Positions 1-6,713 of a stretch of DNA of 13,163 bases are shown here, piece after piece. A program made the position numbers and the translations under genes. The DNA comes from Gammaproteobacteria bacterium. Lineage in GTDB: Bacteria; Pseudomonadota; Gammaproteobacteria; SZUA-229. Under the pieces are notes generated by a model. It was not told where the DNA came from. It did not search any database and worked only from the letters and a program-made list of their open reading frames with translations. The stretch's first letter is position 1. Each line of letters starts with the position of its first letter. The stretch spans positions 1 to 13,163 of the forward strand of contig DROB01000454.1 in NCBI GenBank assembly GCA_011321985.1. Reading direction: 5' to 3'.

Positions 1-438
1 ATGGAAGGCTCGGAGTACCAGTACGATCTGTTAATTTCGATCCCGGAACACCACGGTATGGAAGTCATTGAGAAAAATGAGTTGGGTCGTGACGGGTGGA
101 TTCCGACCGATCGGTACCAGCTGACGATGGAAGGCCATGACAATGTTTATGTCGTAGGTGATACGACGAATCTACCTGTCAGTAAAACAGGATCAGCAGC
201 CCATTTTGAGGCTGAAGTGATCGCTGAGAATATCGCTTCCATCGTGAAGATAGGATCACCTGTTAAAGAATATGATGGCAAAGTGTACTGCTTTATCGAG
301 GCTGGCCAGGATAAAGCCACCTATGCAAACTTTAATTATTTAAATCCACCAGACCTTAAGCCGGCTAACAAGTCTATGCACTGGTTCAAGATGTCTTACA
401 ACAAGATGTACTGGACCAGCGTACGTGGTCTACTCTGA
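1..438 (+). CDS. Sulfide:quinone oxidoreductase-like FAD-dependent oxidoreductase, C-terminal part (5' end outside window)
   Basis: Only about 145 C-terminal residues are present. Family members usually have about 370-430, so the ATG at base 1 is most likely an internal methionine. The visible part carries the second FAD-contacting segment of SQR and flavocytochrome-c-type flavoproteins: NVYVVGD (residues 48-54), then LPVSKTGSAAHFEAEV, where the SK-TG-AH spacing is typical. After this comes a short beta-rich tail with a single Cys in VYCFIEAG (near residue 97), the place where SQR-like proteins keep a conserved cysteine. It ends in an aromatic, basic helix (HWFKMSYNKMYW) of the kind used to touch the membrane and quinone. 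Family members oxidise sulfide or related donors and pass electrons to quinone. The active-site cysteines upstream cannot be seen, so the substrate is inferred. It is followed 14 bases later by a DUF1641 gene, a common partner. Confidence 0.8.
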   Translation: MEGSEYQYDLLISIPEHHGMEVIEKNELGRDGWIPTDRYQLTMEGHDNVYVVGDTTNLPVSKTGSAAHFEAEVIAENIASIVKIGSPVKEYDGKVYCFIEAGQDKATYANFNYLNPPDLKPANKSMHWFKMSYNKMYWTSVRGLL

Positions 439-452
439 GGAGCTACATTGTT

Positions 453-875
453 ATGAATACCCAGACAGAAACACCACCTGAAGCAATGACTGGCAGTAGC
501 CTCGAAGGGCTCTCTGAGCTTGCTACTCTCGTTGCTGCGACGCAGGATGCACTAACGGATGACATGATCACCCGACTGGCATCGGCGTTCAGTGAAGGCA
601 TGATCCTGCTTGATCGCCTTACACGTAATGAGGGGCTGGTGCATTTATTGAAAGAGCTTGACCGCCCGGAGAATCAACATTTTTTGATCGCGTTGTCTGA
701 TGCTTTCACGGCAGCTAGCAGAGAGATTGCGACAGCACCTCCAGCAAAAGGTGGTGTCATCGGAGTGTGTCGCCTGGGCTGTAACGCTGGAACACAGGAA
801 GGTTTACGTCTGGTGTCGCTGATCGGTGAGCATCTGAGTGCAAGTATGCGCGAACTTCATCGTCATGGTAATTAA
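453..875 (+). CDS. DUF1641 family protein, partner of the SQR-like flavoprotein
   Basis: A 140-residue, mostly helical, soluble protein with no signal peptide or membrane segment. Residues 17-95 are amphipathic helices (LEGLSELATLVAA, MITRLASAFSEGMILLDRL). The C-terminal block KGGVIGVCRLGCNAGTQEGL (99-118) matches the DUF1641 layout of a GG pair, a hydrophobic turn and a short helix that closes the domain. It holds the only cysteines, C106 and C110 (CxxxC), which could bind metal or be redox active, but this is inference. A good ribosome site, TGAGGAG (436-442), overlaps the stop codon of the upstream gene and lies ten bases before the ATG, so the two genes are translationally linked. DUF1641 genes are often found beside SQR-like oxidoreductases and formate dehydrogenases. 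Their biochemical role is not established. An accessory or membrane-docking subunit of the flavoprotein is the simplest guess. Confidence 0.72.
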   Translation: MNTQTETPPEAMTGSSLEGLSELATLVAATQDALTDDMITRLASAFSEGMILLDRLTRNEGLVHLLKELDRPENQHFLIALSDAFTAASREIATAPPAKGGVIGVCRLGCNAGTQEGLRLVSLIGEHLSASMRELHRHGN

Positions 876-917
876 ATACGATTAATCGAATTTTATAATT
901 GTCATGAATATCGATCT

Positions 918-947
918 TCCTGGTGCTCATCCATCAGGAGATTTTTT
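918..947 (+). terminator. Rho-independent terminator after the SQR-like/DUF1641 unit
   Basis: The arm TCCTGGTG (918-925) pairs with CATCAGGA (932-939) to give eight base pairs, one of them G-U, closing a short loop. A run of six T follows at 942-947. It lies 43 bases past the DUF1641 stop codon and ends that transcript. Confidence 0.75.
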
Positions 948-1185
948 CTATCGGCTATGAGTTAGAGCGGTCACTCTCATCAAAACTTAGCCATGTCTTT
1001 TCATTCTTTTCCCTGAAAAATATTACCGGGCAATAAATCAAATAAGTAAATCATGAGCGATATTCCTCTCTGTATATGTTCTCGTTTTTACTGTTTTTTA
1101 AATGTTTTTTTTGACTCATAACCAATTTCTATAGGTTCAATAACAACAAAGACTTGGACGAGGTACATAGTATTATTTTACATTG

Positions 1186-1206
1186 GTCGTAAGTTATTTA
1201 TACGAC
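1186..1206. promoter_or_regulatory. 21-base inverted repeat, candidate operator
   Basis: GTCGTA (1186-1191) and TACGAC (1201-1206) are perfect reverse complements separated by nine AT-rich bases. The site ends 15 bases before a TATAAA box at 1221-1226, so a bound dimer would sit over the expected -35 zone. It was not matched to any known regulator. Confidence 0.25.
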
Positions 1207-1268
1207 ATAAGATTTTGGTATATAAAAATAATGGTCGGTTTTATTTAACTTAGCGCTTAAAGATACGG

Positions 1269-1289
1269 GTTTAGTGTCGTGTGCTAAAC
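1269..1289. promoter_or_regulatory. 21-base inverted repeat, second candidate operator
   Basis: GTTTAG (1269-1274) and CTAAAC (1284-1289) are perfect reverse complements with a nine-base spacer, the same geometry as the repeat at 1186-1206 but with different arms. It is centred about 40 bases before a second TATAAA box at 1319-1324, a spacing used by activators. Confidence 0.25.
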
Positions 1290-1355
1290 GGTGGTATTTC
1301 TATCTTTACTATGTAGCGTATAAAAATTTGATCGGTCGAAGGGAGGAGAGGTCGA

Positions 1356-1397
1356 TTGGGTGAATTAATTCCTGTGAGGGGATATACCATTTGGTGA
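1356..1397 (+). CDS. Possible 13-codon leader peptide ahead of the porin gene
   Basis: A strong purine ribosome site, GGGAGG (1341-1346, continuing GAGAGG), is followed after nine bases by a TTG codon. That opens a 13-codon frame, read as MGELIPVRGYTIW, ending at TGA 1395-1397. The stop codon touches the first base of a GAGA-loop hairpin (1397-1412), and a second, terminator-like hairpin follows at 1420-1466. This order (ribosome site, short peptide, hairpin, hairpin with T-run) resembles attenuation leaders. The peptide has no run of one amino acid that would identify a metabolite signal. It could equally be a chance frame behind a purine-rich stretch, and the TTG start lowers confidence. 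Confidence 0.22.
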   Translation: MGELIPVRGYTIW

Positions 1398-1412
1398 ACC
1401 TGGAGACAGGTT
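1397..1412 (+). promoter_or_regulatory. RNA hairpin with GAGA tetraloop in the porin leader
   Basis: AACCTG (1397-1402) and CAGGTT (1407-1412) pair perfectly around GAGA, a stable GNRA-type tetraloop. One G-U pair can extend the stem. It lies 73 bases before the porin start codon, in the probable 5' untranslated region. Confidence 0.4.
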
Positions 1413-1419
1413 TCATAAA

Positions 1420-1466
1420 CAGAGCCAGGCCGGGCGATGACGGAACAAGCTCTGGTCTAATTTTTC
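1420..1466 (+). promoter_or_regulatory. Attenuator-like hairpin with T-run just before the porin ribosome site
   Basis: CAGAGC (1420-1425) and GCTCTG (1449-1454) are perfect complements enclosing 23 GC-rich bases, with a possible inner CCG/CGG pairing. The stem is followed by GTCTAATTTTT (1455-1465). It could act as a weak terminator or a folding switch immediately before the ribosome site at 1472-1479. The stem is short and the loop long, so this is tentative. Confidence 0.3.
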
Positions 1467-1484
1467 CACTCAGGAGGAGAATCA

Positions 1485-2936
1485 ATGGCCACAATTAAAC
1501 TGACTTCGAGTCTTATAGCTGCTGTTACCTTTGCCCTTGCCCAAAGTGCGGGAGCCGTTGGCTTAGCCAATGTTCCTAATACACATACGGGTAAGCAATT
1601 GAAAGAGATTAATAACTTCAACAAAGCACTCAAAGGTGGTACACCTGATCTGGTATTACGGTTGCGGTATGAAAATGTTTCTGATGATATTCCAGCAAGC
1701 TCCCCCCTGGCCAATGCGGACAAAGCAAACTTGTTAAGTCTGCGCACAGTGCTGGGGTATAGCACAGCTCGTTATAAGGGGTTCTATGGTCGTATCGAGT
1801 TTGAGGCGACCAGTCATGTTGGTGATACTAATGCTTTGACCGTTGGGGATGATCTAACCTTCCCACCGGGTCCTGCCGGTTCTCGTGTGGCTGCAGGGCA
1901 TGCAGTCATCCCTGATTCCGCACAGGAAGGATTTAATGAAGCCTATATCGCCTGGCGTAGTGCCAGCAGTGGTTGTTCCAATGCCCCTGGCGGTTGTAAC
2001 GGCAGCACGACTATCAAGGTCGGTCGACAACAGATAATCTATGACAACCACCGTTGGATAGGTAATATCGTATGGCGGCAGAACTTCCAGTCTTACGATG
2101 CTGTTCGGATCGATAATACCTCGATCAATAACCTTAGTCTTTCGTATGCTTTTCTTAATCGAGTGAACCGAACTTTTGGTGAAGACTCAGCATTCAATGT
2201 CTTTGATATGGACGATTCACATTTTATCAATATTGCTTATAAGACCCCGGTGGGTAAATTGATTGGTTACGGATACCTACTGGACTTCAAAGACAACAAG
2301 CGTACACCTTTTCCTGAAGGTGTTGGTGTAGGCCCCGGTATTGTTAACTTTGACTCGAATACCTTTGGTTTGAGATTTGTGGGAAAACATAAAGCGGGTG
2401 ATGCTCTTAGTGTCCTGTATGATTTTGAATGGGCTAACCAGAATCCTGTACATGATGCCGGACCGACATTGTCTGATAATAACTATTATAACGTCGAACT
2501 GGGTGGGGCTTTCAAAGTAGGCGGTAAACCGGTGGTGGTAAAAGTGGGTCGGGAAGTTCTTGAGGGTAACGGTGTAAATGCTTTACAAACGCCACTGGCT
2601 ACAATACATGCCTTTAACGGTTGGGCTGATAAGTTCGTCGGTGCTCCTGGTGGCACTTCGACCCCGGTTGGTGGTCTGGAAGATACCAGTGTTACCCTGG
2701 TCGTTAAAGGCCTGATCGGCAAGTCAAAACTGGTCTTCCAGTATCATGACTATCAGGCTAATAAAACAGTGGGTGGTGTAAAAGATTATGGAAATGAGTT
2801 TGGCCTGCTGCTGGCAAAACCTTTCACAAAGGAGTGGTTTGGACTGGTTAAATACGCCAATTTCTCCGATGGAGGCGATGGTTTCAGTGTGGATACAGAA
2901 AAATACTGGGTGATGGCTCAGTACAAGTTTAAATAA
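1485..2936 (+). CDS. Outer-membrane beta-barrel porin, alginate-export/AlgE-like family
   Basis: A 483-residue exported protein. The start is fixed by an excellent ribosome site, AGGAGGAG (1472-1479), five bases upstream. Residues 1-24 form a signal peptide (MATIKLTSSL, hydrophobic core, SAGA cleavage site). The mature part is a series of amphipathic beta strands with alternating hydrophobic residues and Gly/Asn/Asp-rich loops, for example LVLRLRYENV (57-66) and YGRIEFEATS (101-110). The stretch KVGRQQIIYDNHRWIGNIVW (178-197) is typical of alginate-export-type porins. The last strand ends YWVMAQYKFK, an aromatic barrel end suited to BamA recognition, although a Lys follows the usual terminal Phe. 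The only cysteines, C164 and C171, lie in one glycine-rich loop (SSGCSNAPGGCNGS) and could form a surface disulfide. The substrate is unknown. It is monocistronic between a long leader and a strong terminator, which suggests an abundant, separately regulated protein. Confidence 0.75.
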   Translation: MATIKLTSSLIAAVTFALAQSAGAVGLANVPNTHTGKQLKEINNFNKALKGGTPDLVLRLRYENVSDDIPASSPLANADKANLLSLRTVLGYSTARYKGFYGRIEFEATSHVGDTNALTVGDDLTFPPGPAGSRVAAGHAVIPDSAQEGFNEAYIAWRSASSGCSNAPGGCNGSTTIKVGRQQIIYDNHRWIGNIVWRQNFQSYDAVRIDNTSINNLSLSYAFLNRVNRTFGEDSAFNVFDMDDSHFINIAYKTPVGKLIGYGYLLDFKDNKRTPFPEGVGVGPGIVNFDSNTFGLRFVGKHKAGDALSVLYDFEWANQNPVHDAGPTLSDNNYYNVELGGAFKVGGKPVVVKVGREVLEGNGVNALQTPLATIHAFNGWADKFVGAPGGTSTPVGGLEDTSVTLVVKGLIGKSKLVFQYHDYQANKTVGGVKDYGNEFGLLLAKPFTKEWFGLVKYANFSDGGDGFSVDTEKYWVMAQYKFK

Positions 2937-2997
2937 TGAAACCATGAGACGTGTTTAGCCTGAAGATTTTTTGTTCCGCTATCAGGAGAGGCTGAGT

Positions 2998-3028
2998 AAA
3001 AAAGGGGAGTAGTTATCTCCCCTTTTTT
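2998..3028 (+). terminator. Strong intrinsic terminator after the porin gene
   Basis: Six A (2998-3003), GGGGAG (3004-3009), a seven-base loop, CTCCCC (3017-3022), then six T (3023-3028). The GC stem extends through A-T pairs to twelve base pairs. The symmetry means it could also stop transcription coming from the other strand. Confidence 0.92.
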
Positions 3029-3111
3029 GTTGTGGCCAATAATGATCAGTTTTGGCTTGGAGTATCAGCATATATCACTAAAAGTTTTTATTAAGTCGTA
3101 ATAGATAGTAC

Positions 3112-3396
3112 ATGATGAAATTTAAAGAATCAGAAGCTCTGTCGATAGCAAAAAGATTTGTAATGGATGAATATAAGGATAGCAAGCTTTCTATAGATGA
3201 TGAAGCATGCAAAATAAGTTTTGAAGTGGATGGCTTCGGTCGTACAGTTCTGGGAATGGATGAAAATTACTGGCTGATTACATTTATGCTGAAAGGTGTC
3301 GAGAAAAATATTAATGTGTTCGATGTAGATTCTGAATATTTTATCGTTTTAGTTGGGGCGGAATCAGGTGTGCCTCACTGGTTGCCGATGATGTGA
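3112..3396 (+). CDS. Hypothetical 94-residue acidic protein
   Basis: I do not recognise the family. The protein is small, soluble and acidic, with no signal peptide or membrane segment. An N-terminal helix (SEALSIAKRFVMDEY, about residues 7-21) is followed by alternating strands: KLSIDD, CKISFEVDG, NYWLITFMLKG, NINVFDVDSEYFIVLVG. This helix-plus-sheet order with a central Trp, and a strand carrying VDSEYF, resembles small NTF2-like or PepSY-like folds and some immunity proteins, but the likeness is only structural. Two ATG codons stand in tandem (3112 and 3115) and no clear ribosome site precedes either. The gene is visibly richer in A and T than its neighbours and stands alone between a strong terminator and a non-coding stretch, which may point to horizontal transfer. 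Its last three codons form one arm of a long hairpin. Confidence 0.5.
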   Translation: MMKFKESEALSIAKRFVMDEYKDSKLSIDDEACKISFEVDGFGRTVLGMDENYWLITFMLKGVEKNINVFDVDSEYFIVLVGAESGVPHWLPMM

Positions 3397-3423
3397 TAAT
3401 GGCCTGTTCAACTGCATCATCGG
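3385..3423 (+). repeat. Nine-base-pair inverted repeat over the stop of the 94-residue gene
   Basis: CCGATGATG (3385-3393) and CATCATCGG (3415-3423) are perfect complements around a 21-base loop that contains the TGA stop codon. No T-run follows, so it is not a classical intrinsic terminator. It may protect the mRNA 3' end, bind a protein, or be the 3' boundary of the transcript. Confidence 0.45.
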
Positions 3424-3772
3424 GTTGATCCGGATAAAACTATTGTTGTACGACAAGGATGGAAAAGTCACGTAGGAGTATGGGTCAGGCAAGAGTGGAG
3501 TCGCTTATTGTGGGTTGAATATACACTGTCCGTTCGATCTGGGCCCGGTCAGGTGATCACAGTTTGTTCAGGACTATTTCTATCACAGGTATCATTCAGA
3601 TAGCGCATGCCAGCATTTCATCCTTCATACTGCTACTAGCCATGATTATGAGACATATAATCAGACTGACAGGGCTGATGGATATGCCTGATCAATCAGG
3701 TAGATGGGGTGACCGCAGTCAGTCCCATCAATTACAGATAGATTATGAGGTCAGTAGGAGGTAGATATAAGA
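3397..3772 (+). other. 376-base intergenic region without a convincing gene
   Basis: Apart from the right arm of the hairpin at 3415-3423 and the ribosome site of the next gene (AGGAGG, 3756-3761), nothing recognisable is present. Two open frames cross it. One is 67 codons (3400-3600) without an ATG; the other is 66 codons (3564-3764) starting at ATG without a ribosome site. Neither resembles a known family. The promoter for the PhzF gene probably lies in the second half but no clear -35/-10 pair was found. A decayed gene remnant is possible. Confidence 0.4.
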
Positions 3773-4657
3773 ATGGCACACCGGTTTTATATGGTCGATG
3801 TATTTGCAGAGCATCCTTACTCTGGAAATCCATTGGCAGTTGTCGTTGGCTCAGAGCCATTATCTGGCGATACCATGCAGAGGCTGGCCGCTGAGATAAA
3901 TTTCTCGGAGACGACATTTGTAACATCTACTCCTGAAGAAGACGGAGCTTACCGTGTAAGAATCTTTACTCCGGCACGAGAGATAGACTTTACTGGTCAT
4001 CCGATACTTGGAACGGCCTGGGTCATCCGTCATTATGTCGCCAGAGATGATAGTAGGCAGATACAGTTGAGCCTTGCAGTCGGGAAAGTCCCCGTCACAT
4101 TTGAAATTTCTGATGATGGTAAGGAACATGTCTGGTTCCTTGCGCCAGAGATGTCTCTGGGGGCGATATCTACTCCTAAACTGCTGGCGACGACCCTTGG
4201 TTTATCCTCTGATGATATAGAGACAGCGACACCTATACAGGTTGTTTCAGCGGGGACCTCAGCACTAATGGTTCCGTTAAAGAGTCTTGATGCACTGCGA
4301 CGTAGCAAACTGACTTTTGGTGAATTTTCCATGCTGGTAGAGAAAGGTTTTCCGGCACTCATTTATCTCTTCTGTCGGCAGACACATCTCCCGCAGAATG
4401 ACCTGTGTGTGCGTTTTTTCTTCGATGCACATGGCGTGCGTGAAGACCCTGCTACAGGTAATGGTGCCGCTTTTCTGGGTGCTTATTCACTGGAGTATCA
4501 GTTGTTTTCAGATACTGACTGGCCAATACGGATCGAACAGGGTTATGAGATTCGTCGGCCATCACTGGTTATGCTCCGTACACGAAAATGTGATGGTAAT
4601 CGTGAGGTAAGTGTAGGAGGTTACGTTATTCCAACGGTACGGGGAGAGCTTCTTTGA
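3773..4657 (+). CDS. PhzF family isomerase/epimerase
   Basis: A 294-residue cytoplasmic enzyme, the normal length for the family (about 260-300). The start is supported by AGGAGG at 3756-3761, eleven bases before the ATG. The two-lobed diaminopimelate-epimerase-like fold shows its usual signatures: VDVFAEHPYSGNPLAVV (8-24), the catalytic acid E46 in NFSETTFV (43-50), corresponding to Glu45 of PhzF, FTPAREIDFTGHPILGTA (65-82) with H76, GTSALMVPL (161-169), and DPATGNGAA (225-233) with the conserved Asp. PhzF isomerises a dihydro-anthranilate in phenazine synthesis, but most chromosomal homologues, such as E. coli YddE, stand apart from phenazine genes and have unknown substrates. No other phenazine gene is present here, so phenazine production should not be inferred. 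The next gene, a ClC transporter, follows within 100 bases and may share the transcript. Confidence 0.9.
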   Translation: MAHRFYMVDVFAEHPYSGNPLAVVVGSEPLSGDTMQRLAAEINFSETTFVTSTPEEDGAYRVRIFTPAREIDFTGHPILGTAWVIRHYVARDDSRQIQLSLAVGKVPVTFEISDDGKEHVWFLAPEMSLGAISTPKLLATTLGLSSDDIETATPIQVVSAGTSALMVPLKSLDALRRSKLTFGEFSMLVEKGFPALIYLFCRQTHLPQNDLCVRFFFDAHGVREDPATGNGAAFLGAYSLEYQLFSDTDWPIRIEQGYEIRRPSLVMLRTRKCDGNREVSVGGYVIPTVRGELL

Positions 4658-4751
4658 ACTCCTGCATATTCCATTGATATGGTTGATAGATAGTGTTGCC
4701 GAATATCAGTGTATGTAATGGCATGGTTTTTTGGCCTTTGTCGGATCACTC

Positions 4752-6074
4752 ATGAATCACCCTGTCCACCAATTAAAATTTCGTTTTTTTAATCTTCGTG
4801 TATGGCGTACCAATATAGTCTTCTGGGGTGGCGCGATAATGGTCGGACTGGTCGCAGCCATCTTTGCCTTGTTGGCAGACCAGGGAGATAAGCTGTTCAG
4901 AGGGATTATTGCATACAACGCTTATCTACCTTTTTTTATAACTCCTGCAGGTTTTGTCCTGACTGTTTACTTAACTCGAAAGGTTTTTAGTGGTTCTGAG
5001 GGTAGTGGTATACCGCAGGCACTTATCGCAATCGAGGATCCAGGTAGAAAATTGAGTAATCGTCTGTTATCAATGCGTATGGTCATCGGTAAAGTATTGA
5101 TGGTGGTACTGGCACTGTGCAGTGGTGCTTCATCAGGCAGGGAAGGACCGACTGTGCATATGGGTGCAGCCATTCTGCACTCACTAGGAAAATATGCGCA
5201 TCTACCGACTCGTTATTTTGAGCGTGGTTTAATTCTGACTGGTGGTGGGGCAGGACTTGCTGCTGCATTTAATACGCCACTCGCGGGTATTATTTTTGCG
5301 ATCGAAGAAATGGCACGCTCTTATGATCGTCGTAATAGTGGAATGATGATGATCGGTGTCGTGCTAGCAGGTATGACGGCTATTTTTGTCCATCAGAACA
5401 ACTACAATTACTATGGGACTTCACCGGCGACACTGGATTTTAGCCGGGTATGGTTAGGTGTTGTTATCTGCGGTGTAACGGGTGGCCTGGCTGGAGGTGT
5501 GTTTGGCCAGATATTGATTACGGGGTCGAAAAAATTACGAGCATATATGCCGACGCACTGGCTATTGATTGCTGTGGTGTCTGGTTGGAGCGTGGCAACT
5601 TTAAGCCTGCTAAGCGGTGGTGTGTCGAGCGGAACGGGATACTTTGAAGCAAAGCAGATTGTCAGCTGTGCGGGTCTGGAAAATTGCGATGCAGATTTTG
5701 GTCTGATGTATCCATTTTATAAAATACTGGCAACCGCAGCGACCTATCTCACGACCATTCCCGGTGGCCTGTTTTCGCCGTCGCTGGCAAGTGGAGCAGG
5801 CCTGGGTGCTGATCTGGCATTATTTTTTCCTGCCGAAATGGCATCGACCATCGTTATCCTCGGTATGATCGGTTATTTCACCGGCGTGGTGCAAACACCG
5901 ATAACAGCTTTTGTTATCGTAATGGAGATGACGAATAATCATGATCTGGTACTGGCGATGATGGCTACAGCACTTATTTCTTCCGGTGTGTCTAAAATAG
6001 TCTGTAAAAAACCGATCTATGAAGCATTGGCAGAGAATCTATTGAAGATGATATCCGATGAAAAAAACCGATAG
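4752..6074 (+). CDS. ClC family chloride/proton antiporter
   Basis: A polytopic inner-membrane protein of about 440 residues with the full ClC signature set. These are GSGIP (84-88), the selectivity-filter serine loop; GREGP (129-133) with the gating glutamate E131; AIEEM (183-187) with the internal proton-transfer glutamate that marks Cl-/H+ exchangers rather than channels; GGLFSP (338-343); and KKPIYEAL with the anion-coordinating tyrosine (Y423). No C-terminal CBS domains follow. It should exchange chloride for protons, for pH or charge balance. The ATG at 4752 is chosen; an in-frame TTG at 4731 would add seven residues. Neither has a good ribosome site. The gene is convergent with the acyltransferase gene, with 49 bases between the stops. 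Confidence 0.93.
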   Translation: MNHPVHQLKFRFFNLRVWRTNIVFWGGAIMVGLVAAIFALLADQGDKLFRGIIAYNAYLPFFITPAGFVLTVYLTRKVFSGSEGSGIPQALIAIEDPGRKLSNRLLSMRMVIGKVLMVVLALCSGASSGREGPTVHMGAAILHSLGKYAHLPTRYFERGLILTGGGAGLAAAFNTPLAGIIFAIEEMARSYDRRNSGMMMIGVVLAGMTAIFVHQNNYNYYGTSPATLDFSRVWLGVVICGVTGGLAGGVFGQILITGSKKLRAYMPTHWLLIAVVSGWSVATLSLLSGGVSSGTGYFEAKQIVSCAGLENCDADFGLMYPFYKILATAATYLTTIPGGLFSPSLASGAGLGADLALFFPAEMASTIVILGMIGYFTGVVQTPITAFVIVMEMTNNHDLVLAMMATALISSGVSKIVCKKPIYEALAENLLKMISDEKNR

Positions 6075-6121
6075 AAGGCAGGAATGGATATTCTGGTTCG
6101 TTTTACCACGGTAGCTTTAAA

Positions 6122-6138
6122 GATCAGTTTTTCCTGAT
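6122..6138. repeat. Small inverted repeat at the convergent gene ends
   Basis: GATCAG (6122-6127) and CTGATC (6133-6138) are perfect complements with a six-base loop, placed at the stop codon of the minus-strand acyltransferase gene and 47 bases past the ClC stop. With the short T-stretch on the minus strand it could be a weak terminator for either side. No long T-run is seen. Confidence 0.25.
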
Positions 6139-6684
6139 CCGGACAGGTCCCTGTTCTCCAGGATATTTACCTTCGATGTCCTGATAGAAATCAGCAATTA
6201 TCTTCATGTCAGCTTCGATGTCTCCACTGGGGTGCATGAGTTGATGAAACCCCAGGGTTCGTGTGCGGTAATCGATGTATCCTAAACAGATCGGGACCTC
6301 TGCCGCCAGTGCTATATGATAAAAGCCACTTTTCCAGTATTCGGTTTTTGAGCGTGTACCTTCTGGTGCGATGGTGAGGACCATACGCTCGGCCCTATCG
6401 AACCGGTCGGCTATCTGACTGATAAAACCATTCGATGCACTGCGATCGACGGGGATGCCACCGAGTGCGGTAAAAAGGTAGTGAAGGGGGCCGCGGAACA
6501 TCTGTTTCTTGGCGACCCAGTGTATCCTTAAATCCAGAGTCCAGAAGGTGAGTAGTGCGAGAGGGAAATCCCAGTTGCTGGTATGTGGGGCACCGATCAG
6601 GATGAATTTATTTTCCTCTGGTGTGTTTATTTTCAGCTGCCAGCCAGCGAGTTTCAATATTGTCTTTGAAAAATATTTGAGCAT
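6124..6684 (-). CDS. PlsC-like 1-acyl-glycerol-3-phosphate acyltransferase family protein
   Basis: A 186-residue protein with the glycerolipid acyltransferase motifs in the correct order: the catalytic HX4D box HTSNWD (H34 to D39), VAKKQMFRGPLHYL (58-70), the GGIPVDRS block (75-82) with the substrate-binding Arg, and the phosphate-binding motif APEGTRS (106-112). Near the C-terminus is a PICLGYIDY strand. It is shorter than E. coli PlsC (about 245 residues) and lacks a clear N-terminal transmembrane helix, having only a hydrophobic or amphipathic start (MLKYFSKTILKLAGW). It belongs to the small PlsC-like subgroup whose acceptor lipid is often unknown. It is the last gene of the minus-strand block, 29 bases after ycaO, so it is probably expressed from the same message. 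The exact acyl acceptor is inferred only at the level of lysophospholipid. Confidence 0.88.
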   Translation of the reverse strand: MLKYFSKTILKLAGWQLKINTPEENKFILIGAPHTSNWDFPLALLTFWTLDLRIHWVAKKQMFRGPLHYLFTALGGIPVDRSASNGFISQIADRFDRAERMVLTIAPEGTRSKTEYWKSGFYHIALAAEVPICLGYIDYRTRTLGFHQLMHPSGDIEADMKIIADFYQDIEGKYPGEQGPVRIRKN

Positions 6685-6713
6685 ACTGAAATTTTCTGTC
6701 AGTCAGGAACCGG

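Larger units (their letters stand above)
876..1484 (+). other. 609-base AT-rich intergenic region: terminator, inverted repeats and structured porin leader
   Basis: No convincing gene is seen on either strand here. Besides the terminator at 918-947, the stretch from about 1010 to 1340 is strikingly AT-rich, with T-tracts near 1085-1110. It contains two 21-base inverted repeats (1186-1206 and 1269-1289) and two TATAAA boxes (1221-1226 and 1319-1324) without good -35 partners, as expected for an activator-dependent promoter. From 1340 on, the sequence looks like a transcribed leader with a strong internal ribosome site and two hairpins. The promoter of the outer-membrane gene at 1485 almost certainly lies here, but its exact position cannot be fixed from sequence alone. 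Confidence 0.5.

Noticed and set aside
1457..1765. 102-codon minus-strand frame over the start of the porin gene
   Set aside because: It lies opposite a well-supported gene with signal peptide and strong ribosome site, and its translation has no domain features.
3400..3600. 67-codon open frame directly after a stop codon, reading WPVQLHHRVDPDKT onward
   Set aside because: It has no ATG start and no ribosome site, and the resemblance to any family was too weak to call. A decayed fragment is possible but unsupported.
3564..3764. 66-codon plus-strand frame starting at ATG between the orphan gene and the PhzF gene
   Set aside because: No ribosome site, no recognisable domain, and a composition that shifts from hydrophobic to polar without pattern. 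It overlaps the ribosome site region of the next gene.
3773..4657. PhzF gene as evidence of phenazine production
   Set aside because: No other phenazine gene is present, and most isolated PhzF-family proteins have unrelated or unknown substrates.
4731..4751. TTG start adding seven residues to the ClC protein
   Set aside because: No ribosome site and an ATG is available at 4752; the extra residues are not needed for the fold. It cannot be fully excluded.
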